From: Fidelibacterota bacterium
GTDB taxonomy: Bacteria > Fidelibacterota > Marinisomatia > Marinisomatales > UBA1611
Length of the DNA stretch: 64,000 bases
NCBI GenBank assembly: GCA_018649625.1
Contig: JABIHN010000041.1
Location: 1-64,000, forward strand
Reading direction: 5' to 3'
In this document: positions 45,677 to 52,971 of the stretch, piece after piece
Position numbering within the stretch: the first letter of the stretch is position 1
Layout: each line of letters opens with the position of its first letter
Notes under the pieces: model-generated
The model's database searches: none
Told to the model about the DNA's origin: nothing
What the model saw: only the letters and a program-made list of their open reading frames with translations
Made by a program: the position numbers and the translations under genes

Positions 45677-46058
45677 TAATAAACTCCATTTTATTTGATA
45701 TTATTTTTCTATAATAACAAGTGGTCCGATTAGTATGACATGCATTTTCTTTTTTAGGGATTACTCGGTAAACCAATGAATTTTGATCACAGTTTACACG
45801 AACATCCACCAGTTCGAGCACATCACCAGATGTTGCACCTTTTACCCATAATTCATTTCTAGATGTACTCCAAAATGCGGCCATATTATTTTTCAATGTA
45901 TAATCCAATGCGAGCTGGTTTACATAGGCAATAATAATGACTTCCCCTGTTTCGGCATTCTGTACTGCTACTGGAACAACATTTTCTTCAATACCCGCAA
46001 TTTGTTTTAATTTTGTAAAGTCTAACTCTAGTGTTAAACTTTCTTCTTTTTCTTTCAT
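45669..46058 (-). CDS. hisI: Phosphoribosyl-AMP cyclohydrolase
   Basis: This encodes 129 residues covering only the HisI domain. Motifs are [35 protein letters not shown] with metal-binding Asp/Cys, and [13 protein letters not shown] with the zinc cysteines. It opens the purine ring of phosphoribosyl-AMP, the third histidine step. The HisE pyrophosphohydrolase domain that is often fused here is absent and no separate hisE is seen. The gene ends the his section and overlaps argG. Confidence 0.95.
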   Translation of the reverse strand: MKEKEESLTLELDFTKLKQIAGIEENVVPVAVQNAETGEVIIIAYVNQLALDYTLKNNMAAFWSTSRNELWVKGATSGDVLELVDVRVNCDQNSLVYRVIPKKENACHTNRTTCYYRKIISNKMEFINE

Positions 46059-46068
46059 TTTTTTCCTT

Positions 46069-46821
46069 TTATCTGACTTGAATATTTTTCTGTATTAAAT
46101 AATTCTTTACTCTATCTATTGGCAAAATGTCTCGGTGAAAAACTGATGCTGCTAAAACTGCATCTGCTTTTCCGATATTAAATGCATCCTTAAAGTGTTC
46201 AAGAGTTCCAATACCACCCGATGCAATAACCGGGATTGAAACCATGTCACTAATTATTTTTGTTATCTCTAAATCAACACCAGCTTGTGTTCCATCCGCA
46301 TCCATACTTGTAAGTAATATTTCACCGACGCCTCGGTTTTCTGCCTTTTTGATCCATTCAATAGCATTAATATTAAGCGACCTACTTCCACCATGAGAAT
46401 AAACATTCCACGAATCCCCAGTTCGTTTCACATCTACGGCCAACACAATGCATTGAGACCCAAATCGGTTTGAAGCATCATTAAGCAAATTAGGGTTTTT
46501 TAATGCAGCAGAATTAATGGAGACTTTATCTGCGCCTGCAATTAATAATTCAGAAATATCTTTTATAGATCGAACACCACCACCAACAGTAAAAGGAATA
46601 AATACTTTTTTTGCAACTTTTTTAACCAAATCAACAACATTGTTTCTGGATTCTAACGTAGCTGTAATATCTAAAAACACCAATTCGTCAGCACCTTCAT
46701 TGCTATATTTTTGTGCAAGTTCAACAGGGTCACCTTCAGAAGTTAAATTCACGAAATTAACGCCCTTAACGACTTCACCATCTTTCACATCTAAACATGG
46801 AATTATCCGTTTGGCTAACAT
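46069..46821 (-). CDS. hisF: Imidazole glycerol phosphate synthase, cyclase subunit
   Basis: This encodes 250 residues forming a (beta/alpha)8 barrel. The catalytic Asp11 is in [16 protein letters not shown] and the second Asp in [15 protein letters not shown]. Phosphate loops are [10 protein letters not shown] and [11 protein letters not shown]. With HisH it makes IGP and AICAR from PRFAR using glutamine ammonia. It overlaps the hisA end by 7 bp. Confidence 0.97.
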   Translation of the reverse strand: MLAKRIIPCLDVKDGEVVKGVNFVNLTSEGDPVELAQKYSNEGADELVFLDITATLESRNNVVDLVKKVAKKVFIPFTVGGGVRSIKDISELLIAGADKVSINSAALKNPNLLNDASNRFGSQCIVLAVDVKRTGDSWNVYSHGGSRSLNINAIEWIKKAENRGVGEILLTSMDADGTQAGVDLEITKIISDMVSIPVIASGGIGTLEHFKDAFNIGKADAVLAASVFHRDILPIDRVKNYLIQKNIQVR

Positions 46822-47543
46822 TGGATTAATTCCTTTAATGTGATTTTTCCATCATAAATAGCTTTACCCAAAATAACGCCATTAATATTGTTCATAGCTA
46901 ATGATTTAATATTATGAATATCCTTAATCGACCCAATACCACCGGATGCTATGGTTGAAATTGAAGAATGTTCAGCGAATGTTTTTAATTGGTCTATGTT
47001 TGGACCTGTTAACATTCCGTCTCTTTGGATATCAGTATAAATGGTTCGTTTGAATCCTTTTTTACCAAGTTGCTTTATTAGGTCAACAGCAGATACAGTA
47101 GATGTTTCTTCCCAACCTTCCACAGCAACCCATCCGTTTTTGGCATCAATTCCTGCAACTAATCTATCTGGAAATTTGGTCACCCATTCATCCATAACCG
47201 GTCCAATATTTAATAATTTTGTTCCAAGAATTAAATCTTGCGCGCCCGCATTAATTGCGGACGTAAGGTGGTTCATAGTTCGAAGCCCCCCCCCCAATTC
47301 TATGGTAATTCCACAGGAAGCAATCTCTTCAATAGATTTTAAATTTTTAGGTTCACCATCTTTTGCACCATCTAAATCCACGACATGGACCAAATCAAAT
47401 CCTGCGTCCAAAAATTGTTTCGCCGTAGCTCCTGGATCAGCATTGTAAATTGTCTTTTGTGAATAATCACCTTGAATGAGCCGTACACATTTCCCATCAA
47501 TTAAGTCGATGGCTGGAATTATTTTAAATGGAGGCATTTGCAA
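46815..47543 (-). CDS. hisA: Phosphoribosylformimino-AICAR isomerase
   Basis: This encodes 242 residues in the HisA barrel fold. It has [20 protein letters not shown] with Asp13, [12 protein letters not shown] as phosphate loop 1, and [15 protein letters not shown] with the second catalytic Asp. It performs the Amadori rearrangement of ProFAR to PRFAR. The GGG codons for ELGGGL form an uninterrupted run of ten G (47286-47295 as C on the plus strand), unusual in this AT-rich sequence and a possible slippage site; the frame is intact. The start overlaps hisH by 20 bp. Confidence 0.96.
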   Translation of the reverse strand: MQMPPFKIIPAIDLIDGKCVRLIQGDYSQKTIYNADPGATAKQFLDAGFDLVHVVDLDGAKDGEPKNLKSIEEIASCGITIELGGGLRTMNHLTSAINAGAQDLILGTKLLNIGPVMDEWVTKFPDRLVAGIDAKNGWVAVEGWEETSTVSAVDLIKQLGKKGFKRTIYTDIQRDGMLTGPNIDQLKTFAEHSSISTIASGGIGSIKDIHNIKSLAMNNINGVILGKAIYDGKITLKELIQC

Positions 47544-48120
47544 AATTCCTTAAAATATTTAAGCCATAATCTTGGGATTTTTCCGGATGAAACTGGACAC
47601 CCATTATATTTTGATTTTGAATTGCAGAAGCAAATGAATCTCCATACTCAGTTTTCGCAATAATATGTGTTTCATCTTCGGGTTGGCAAACATAAGAATG
47701 GACAAAATAAGCATAAGCCGAACTTGAAATAAGAAAATTGTTATTAACTGGTTCAACTTTATTCCAACCCATGTGAACTTTACGCTTACTTTTTTGAAAA
47801 GGCAGAACATTACCGGGAATAATCCCTAATCCTTTACAAAACCCATTTTCCTCACTTCCTGAGAGTAGAAGTTGCATACCGAGACAAATTCCCAAAATAG
47901 GTTTTCCTTCCTTTGCCCATTTATCTAAAAAAACATCCATCCCAATTTTTTTTAGAATTTCCATGGCAGGTTGAAAGGCCCCCACGCCGGGAAGTATTAA
48001 CCGGTCACATTTGGATAGTTCACTTATTGACCCTGTGGCAACACATGGGAATTTCAAAAACTTGAAAGCATTTTTTACTGAACCAATATTTCCAATACCA
48101 TATTGAATTACACCAATCAT
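47524..48120 (-). CDS. hisH: Imidazole glycerol phosphate synthase, glutaminase subunit
   Basis: This encodes 198 residues, a class I glutamine amidotransferase. The nucleophile Cys79 is in ILGICLGMQLL, and the His/Glu dyad is in MGVQFHPEKSQDYG. LPGVGAFQPAM forms the oxyanion side. It hydrolyses glutamine and channels ammonia to HisF. The start overlaps hisB by 4 bp and the end overlaps hisA by 20 bp, as expected for a complex made in fixed stoichiometry. Confidence 0.96.
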   Translation of the reverse strand: MIGVIQYGIGNIGSVKNAFKFLKFPCVATGSISELSKCDRLILPGVGAFQPAMEILKKIGMDVFLDKWAKEGKPILGICLGMQLLLSGSEENGFCKGLGIIPGNVLPFQKSKRKVHMGWNKVEPVNNNFLISSSAYAYFVHSYVCQPEDETHIIAKTEYGDSFASAIQNQNIMGVQFHPEKSQDYGLNILRNFANASI

Positions 48121-48689
48121 AAAGATCCTTTTGTAGATTGAGTTTCATCGCCCGTGATTTCACAAGCGCGATTTAATGCGAGACCCAATCCTTTAAACAT
48201 GGTTTCAATAATATGATGTGCATTCTTTCCGTGAAGAACATGAATATGCTGGGTAATTCGTGATTCCTGCGCAAAAGAATAGAAAAAATGCTCCGTCATA
48301 GATGTTTCAAATTCGCCTACTTTTTCGACATTAAAATCAGCATTAAATGTATTGTTTGGACGATTACAAACATCCACCACAACCCTCGTTAACGCTTCAT
48401 CTAACGGACAAAAAGCGTAAGCAATTCTTGTTATGTTTTTGTTTTGTGACCATTCTTTATAAAAGGCTTTTCCTAAAGAAAGTCCAACATCTTCAATGGT
48501 GTGGTGAGTATCAATATAAAGATCTCCTTTGCATTTTAGATCTAAATCCCAATTTCCCCAAAAAGCTAAAGATGTGAGCATATGGTCGAAAAACCCTATC
48601 CCTGTAGCAATGTTGATATTTTTACTTCCCCGAATATTTAGGGACAGTTGGATATCTGTTTCTTTCGTCTTTCGAGAAACATTTGTCAT
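48117..48689 (-). CDS. hisB: Imidazoleglycerol-phosphate dehydratase
   Basis: This encodes 190 residues, a stand-alone IGPD without the N-terminal phosphatase half. Metal-binding motifs are GFFDHMLTSLAFWG, DTHHTIEDVGLSLGKA, and the repeat MTEHFFYSFAQ...NAHHIIETMFKGLGLAL. It dehydrates IGP to imidazole-acetol phosphate in the manganese-dependent family manner. It is flanked by a HAD hydrolase gene that may supply the missing histidinol phosphatase. It overlaps both neighbours by 4 bp. Confidence 0.96.
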   Translation of the reverse strand: MTNVSRKTKETDIQLSLNIRGSKNINIATGIGFFDHMLTSLAFWGNWDLDLKCKGDLYIDTHHTIEDVGLSLGKAFYKEWSQNKNITRIAYAFCPLDEALTRVVVDVCNRPNNTFNADFNVEKVGEFETSMTEHFFYSFAQESRITQHIHVLHGKNAHHIIETMFKGLGLALNRACEITGDETQSTKGSL

Positions 48690-49489
48690 GATTTGGCTCC
48701 ATATTTCTTGAAATATTCCATGATATCATTCACATTATAATCAGATTCTGGAATATCATTATTATTACCAACACAGCAAAACTTCATTTGCATTTTCGAT
48801 TGCTCATTAAAGTTTTTCACCAATAAATAATCATCAATTGAATCCCCAAAATATATAGGAGAGTGGCAGGCTAACTCATTAATAATATTCATAAGATTTT
48901 CAGGATTCGGTTTATCTAATGTTGGATTGTCAGAAACCGCAACACGAGAATCCGGTAATTCCCAGCCAAGAATACTGAACCCTAATTCCATTTCAGTTTT
49001 ATTCCGGCCAGTTACAATTCCAGAAATTGGTAATATGTTTTTAATATTATTTTTTGTGATGAACGGTGTTTCATTTTTCCACATTCCATCTATTTTAATG
49101 GATGTTGGGTTAAATCCATATAGTTGTTTGCAAGCCGTGGTCCCACCATAAGCTTCCATTGCTAATTGAGATACATTTTCTAAAAATGAATCAGTCATAT
49201 CCGGAATAGCTTCTATAAATAGTTTAGGCTCACTATTTTTATTGATGACCACTTCAAGAAATGATTCAAATGAAGTTGATGGATAAAATGCAATCCAAGC
49301 TGCACCTGCAATTGCAACATCCCAATCATTATTAAAACCCGAAATTTCTTTCAATGAATTATAATGGGATAATTGAAATCGGGACGATGCTGTTGCTTTT
49401 TCGACTGCATATAGTACAGCTGAACTAAAAGATTGACTTGTATCAATCAATACACCATCTACATCAAATATGTATGCATCAAAATTCAA
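48686..49489 (-). CDS. HAD-family phosphatase, candidate histidinol phosphatase
   Basis: This encodes 267 residues. The HAD motif I is AYIFDVDGVLIDTS with Asp9 and Asp11. Motif II is in ISGIVTGRNKTEMELG, motif III Lys in DNPTLDKPNPENLM, and motif IV in IYFGDSIDDYLLV. The cap resembles the subfamily IA hypothetical group found next to his genes. Histidine synthesis needs a histidinol-phosphate phosphatase, and no HisN, HisJ or bifunctional HisB is present. Its place between hisC and hisB, overlapping both by 4 bp, makes it the best candidate. That role is inferred from context. Confidence 0.8.
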   Translation of the reverse strand: MNFDAYIFDVDGVLIDTSQSFSSAVLYAVEKATASSRFQLSHYNSLKEISGFNNDWDVAIAGAAWIAFYPSTSFESFLEVVINKNSEPKLFIEAIPDMTDSFLENVSQLAMEAYGGTTACKQLYGFNPTSIKIDGMWKNETPFITKNNIKNILPISGIVTGRNKTEMELGFSILGWELPDSRVAVSDNPTLDKPNPENLMNIINELACHSPIYFGDSIDDYLLVKNFNEQSKMQMKFCCVGNNNDIPESDYNVNDIMEYFKKYGAKS

Positions 49490-50538
49490 GTCATTTCCTT
49501 CAATATTTGGATGAGAGTATTATTTTCGTCAGTGGTACCCACAGTGATTCGATTATACCTTTCAAGATCTTCATACGATGATATATTTCGAATAAGGATA
49601 CCTTTATTGGCGCAATAGTTGAATACGTATTCAGGTGTTTTATCAGTTGAAACCAAGAAAAAATTTGAATGGGATTGGATAGCTTTAAATCCCGGAAAAG
49701 TATTCAATTCACTAATGATGCGGTCTCTTTCGTTACATATCATTTCTGCTCGATCACCTACAATATTTGAATAATCTAAAAGGGTGTTTAATGCAATAAT
49801 TGATGGCATATCTAAATTAAAGGGTAGCAGGCACTTTTGGATTTCAGATGCCAATTCATTATGCATTAACCCATATCCAATTCTAAACCCAGCCATAGCG
49901 AATGCCTTGGAGAAAGTTCGTGTTACAATCAAGTTTTTGTAGGTGGGTAACAACCCAATGGCAGAAACATTTGAAAAGTCTACGTAAGCTTCATCAACCA
50001 CAATCAATCCGGAAGTGTTTTTAACTATTTTTTCAATTATGTTTATGGGAATCAATGAACCAGTTGGAGAATTTGGATTACAAATAATTGTTAACTTTGC
50101 ATGTTTTGATTTAGATAGCAAATCCGGTAGGTCAACATCAAAGTTAGAATCCAATTTTGATTCAATAATTGTTGCTCCTTTTTGTTCTGCCAGTATTTTA
50201 TAAACTGCAAAAGTTGGAGATATCGAAACAATCGTATCGTTTGAGCGAATACTCGCTGTAAAAAGAGCTTGCAATATTTCATTTGACCCTTTGCCGATGA
50301 CGATTCCATTTTCATCAATATGATTGTTTTTAGCAATTTTCAATTTCAAATCTGTTGAAATTAAATCAGGGTATCGATTCCAATTACTTGATAAAATAGA
50401 TTCACTAATACGGCTTTTAATTTCGATTGGCCAATCCCAAGGAGATTCATTTTGGTTTAGCTTAATTTGAAATGGTAATGTTTTCACTTTGTAAGCAGGC
50501 TGGTTTAGCACATCTTTTTGAACCCAATTACTGATCAT
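49486..50538 (-). CDS. hisC: Histidinol-phosphate aminotransferase
   Basis: This encodes 350 residues, a fold-type I aminotransferase. LNQNESPWDWP is the substrate-binding N-terminus, PNSPTGSLIP the PLP-ring region, and VVDEAYVDF follows. RTFSKAFAMAGFRIGYG contains the Schiff-base Lys (near 216) and phosphate-binding Arg. It transaminates imidazole-acetol phosphate with glutamate. It overlaps hisD and the HAD gene by 4 bp each. Confidence 0.95.
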   Translation of the reverse strand: MISNWVQKDVLNQPAYKVKTLPFQIKLNQNESPWDWPIEIKSRISESILSSNWNRYPDLISTDLKLKIAKNNHIDENGIVIGKGSNEILQALFTASIRSNDTIVSISPTFAVYKILAEQKGATIIESKLDSNFDVDLPDLLSKSKHAKLTIICNPNSPTGSLIPINIIEKIVKNTSGLIVVDEAYVDFSNVSAIGLLPTYKNLIVTRTFSKAFAMAGFRIGYGLMHNELASEIQKCLLPFNLDMPSIIALNTLLDYSNIVGDRAEMICNERDRIISELNTFPGFKAIQSHSNFFLVSTDKTPEYVFNYCANKGILIRNISSYEDLERYNRITVGTTDENNTLIQILKEMT

Positions 50539-51794
50539 GATTCATCTCCATTTCGGAGATTTACAGAAAGTGCATGCCCCATTAATCCTTCAGCTTCTGC
50601 CAACAAACTTATTGCATGAACACTTTTTTGATTTGCGCCGGCTTTGGTCACAGAGTATGGGACAAGAAAATCTAACACATTTAATAATCCACGATATTTT
50701 GCTGTTCCAGATGTTGGTAATGTATGATTAGGGCCAGCCCAATAATCTCCCCAAGCAACTGGCGTTTCTTGACCGATAAAAATTGCTCCCGCAATACACT
50801 TATCATATAGCGTTTCCATATTATTTGTTTGAATTGAAAGATGCTCTGGCGCAATTTGATTTGATATTTCAATACATTCATCAAGTGATTCAGCAAAAAA
50901 TGAGACTCCGTTATTTTTTAAAGATTCGGTCGCTGTGTTCTTCGTGCTGATTTTTTGAAGTAAACGCTCTATTTCATTCTTTGTATTTTCAATAATATTT
51001 TTATTTGTACTTAATAATAATGTAAAAGCATCTTTATCATGCTCGGCTTGAGAAATAAGATCTGATGCAATAAGTGTAGGGTTAGCAGTTTTATCCGCAA
51101 TAATGACAAGCTCTGTAGGGCCAGCAACCATATCAATTCCCACTCTATTTGAAACATATTGCTTTGCTGCGGCTACATATCTATTTCCTGGACCTACAAT
51201 TTTATTTACCTTTGGAATAGTTTCAGTCCCAAAAGCCATTGCTGCAATAGCTTGGGCGCCACCAATTTGGTAAACATCAGAAACTCCCAGAAAATTACAA
51301 ACAGCTAATACCGTTGGGTCTGGCAATCCATTGGATTGCGGAGGTGTACAAACAATAATATTATTCACACCAGCGATTTGGGCCGGAATCACATTCATCA
51401 ATATCGTGGATAATAACGGATAATTACCACCAGGAACATATACACCAACTTTACTAATGGTTCTCCATTTTAAGGAAACTTTCGTACCATCATTTTGCTT
51501 ATGATCAAAGCTTTTGGGCAATTGCTTTAAGTGAAATGATCGTATATTTTTTGAAGCTTGACTGATTGCATTTAATAATAATTTATTAGAAATAACACAA
51601 TCGTCAATTGAGACACGTAATTCTTTTAATCTAACATGATCAAATTGTAAAGTAAGGTCTTTGATTTTTTCATCACCGCCACTTCGAACTTCTGCAATAA
51701 TTTTTCGCACGATAAGTGAATCCCCATCAAAAGCACGACGCTGTTTGGCGATTTTCTCTAATAACTGAGTCTTTTTTAGTACTTGAGATAGCAT
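50535..51794 (-). CDS. hisD: Histidinol dehydrogenase
   Basis: This encodes 419 residues. Motifs are YVPGGNYPLLSTILMNVIPA, IVGPGNRYVAAAKQYVSNRVGIDMVAGPTE (about 202-231), DLISQAEHDKDAFTLLL with zinc ligands, and WGDYWAGPNHTLPTSGTAKY. It oxidises L-histidinol to L-histidine in two NAD-dependent steps. The start overlaps the hisG stop. It is the second structural gene after the His leader attenuator. Confidence 0.96.
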   Translation of the reverse strand: MLSQVLKKTQLLEKIAKQRRAFDGDSLIVRKIIAEVRSGGDEKIKDLTLQFDHVRLKELRVSIDDCVISNKLLLNAISQASKNIRSFHLKQLPKSFDHKQNDGTKVSLKWRTISKVGVYVPGGNYPLLSTILMNVIPAQIAGVNNIIVCTPPQSNGLPDPTVLAVCNFLGVSDVYQIGGAQAIAAMAFGTETIPKVNKIVGPGNRYVAAAKQYVSNRVGIDMVAGPTELVIIADKTANPTLIASDLISQAEHDKDAFTLLLSTNKNIIENTKNEIERLLQKISTKNTATESLKNNGVSFFAESLDECIEISNQIAPEHLSIQTNNMETLYDKCIAGAIFIGQETPVAWGDYWAGPNHTLPTSGTAKYRGLLNVLDFLVPYSVTKAGANQKSVHAISLLAEAEGLMGHALSVNLRNGDES

Positions 51795-52669
51795 TAAATA
51801 ATAACTTTATTTAATGGGTATTCAATTATATCTGTTGCGCCATTATCTATAAGAAGTGGTATAAAATCACGTACTATTTTTTCTTCTACAATAATTTCTA
51901 CTGCAGATCCTGAATCGTTAGTAAGTTGACTTATCGTTGGTTTTTTCAATGAAGGTAAAATAGAAATGAGTGAATCTAGGTTTTCATTATTTACATTCAT
52001 TTTTAATCCAACACGTGATGTTGCATTTATGCTACTTTGGAGTAACCGAGAAATGTTATCAATTTTCTTCTTTTTCCATGGATTGTTATAGGCATCTTTA
52101 TTTGCAATTAAACGTGTACTGGATTCCATGATAGTATCAGCTATTCGTAGATTATTTGCTCGTAGAGATGATCCTGTTTCTGTCACTTCAACAATTGCAT
52201 CTACAAGAATTCCAGGTTTTACTTCCGTTGCTCCCCACGAAAATTCGACATGAGCATTCACATTGTTTTGTTTCAAATATTTTTTAGTTATATTGACAAC
52301 TTCTGTACTAATTCGTTTCCCTTCTAAATCTTTTACAGACCGAATATCACAATTTTCTGGTACAGCTAAAACCCACCGAACAGGTCGCATATATGATTTT
52401 GCATAAATAAGTTCACAAACTTCTACTACATCTGACTCATTTTCATCAATCCAATCTTTCCCGGTAATTCCCATATCAAAAACGCCCTGCTCTACATATA
52501 CAGACATTTCTTGAGCTCGAATGAGCCAAGCTTCTATCTCAGCGTCATCGCAATAGGGCTTATATGCCCGGCTGGATAAAGTAAAATTCCATCCAGCTTT
52601 TTTTAATAGTTTTAAGGTTGTGTCTTGAAGACTGCCCTTCGGCAATCCTATTTTCAAATTATTATTCAT
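51794..52669 (-). CDS. hisG: ATP phosphoribosyltransferase, long form
   Basis: This encodes 291 residues, the long HisG type with a C-terminal ACT-like regulatory domain (about 215-291, [20 protein letters not shown]...). The catalytic part has [18 protein letters not shown] and the PRPP-binding [18 protein letters not shown]. It commits ATP and PRPP to histidine and is normally feedback-inhibited by histidine through that C-terminal domain. No hisZ is needed. It is preceded by 'aaagga', a strong terminator and a His-rich leader ORF, so it has both allosteric and attenuation control. Confidence 0.96.
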   Translation of the reverse strand: MNNNLKIGLPKGSLQDTTLKLLKKAGWNFTLSSRAYKPYCDDAEIEAWLIRAQEMSVYVEQGVFDMGITGKDWIDENESDVVEVCELIYAKSYMRPVRWVLAVPENCDIRSVKDLEGKRISTEVVNITKKYLKQNNVNAHVEFSWGATEVKPGILVDAIVEVTETGSSLRANNLRIADTIMESSTRLIANKDAYNNPWKKKKIDNISRLLQSSINATSRVGLKMNVNNENLDSLISILPSLKKPTISQLTNDSGSAVEIIVEEKIVRDFIPLLIDNGATDIIEYPLNKVII

Positions 52670-52685
52670 TTTGTTCCTTTTGGGT

Positions 52686-52720
52686 AAAAAAAAAGCCTTC
52701 CAAGTATCTGGAAGGCTTTT
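52686..52720 (-). terminator. His operon attenuator terminator
   Basis: On the minus strand AAAAGCCTTCCA and TGGAAGGCTTTT form a perfect 12-bp stem with a 6-nt loop, followed by nine T residues (52694-52686). It lies 17 bp before the hisG ATG. The 5' arm GCCTTCC (52716-52710) is complementary to GGAAGGC inside the His leader ORF (52768-52762), so an antiterminator can replace it. Confidence 0.92.
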
Positions 52721-52744
52721 AAATTTTATATTTTTATTAAAAAA

Positions 52745-52819
52745 TTATATAGCTCGGCCAGGCCTTCCTATTAAAGTAAAGGGATGATGATGATGGTTAT
52801 GGCGTCGTCGCATGTTCAT
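52745..52819 (-). CDS. hisL: His leader peptide (attenuator ORF)
   Basis: This 24-codon ORF (ATG 52819 to TAA 52745; a second in-frame ATG is at 52813) begins MNMRRRHNHHHHPFTLIGR. It has five His codons in six positions, the control run that stalls ribosomes when His-tRNA is scarce. The four consecutive CAT codons look like an ATG microsatellite on the plus strand. The antiterminator strand GGAAGGC lies 16 nt after the last His codon, the right distance to be left free by a stalled ribosome. No ribosome-binding site is obvious. Function and architecture match enterobacterial HisL, although the rest of the sequence does not. Confidence 0.88.
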   Translation of the reverse strand: MNMRRRHNHHHHPFTLIGRPGRAI

Positions 52820-52971
52820 AATTCAGTCATGAAGCTATCGATTTTTAATATTTAAATGCAAATAAATTCTTTGATAATTAAAAAAATAAAATAATCAATC
52901 GATTCCTACCCCAAATGATTCTTAATATTTCCACCATCTATTAATCCTGTTTAATTACAATTTGATATAAC
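52820..52971. promoter_or_regulatory. Divergent promoter region between his leader and thrA
   Basis: This 152-bp, very AT-rich gap must hold promoters for both directions. I cannot choose confident -35/-10 pairs; TTGATA at 52871 is a possible plus-strand -35 without a well-placed -10. No attenuator terminator is seen before thrA, unlike the his, trp and asn genes. A nine-codon ORF with Ile and Thr codons (52914 onward) is probably chance. Confidence 0.4.

Noticed and set aside
52784-52795. (ATG)n microsatellite
   Set aside because: On the minus strand these are the four consecutive CAT codons of the His leader peptide.
52914-52943. Short ORF with Ile and Thr codons (MILNISTIY) before thrA as a thr leader
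   Set aside because: Only nine codons with one Thr, and no terminator or alternative hairpin lies between it and thrA.
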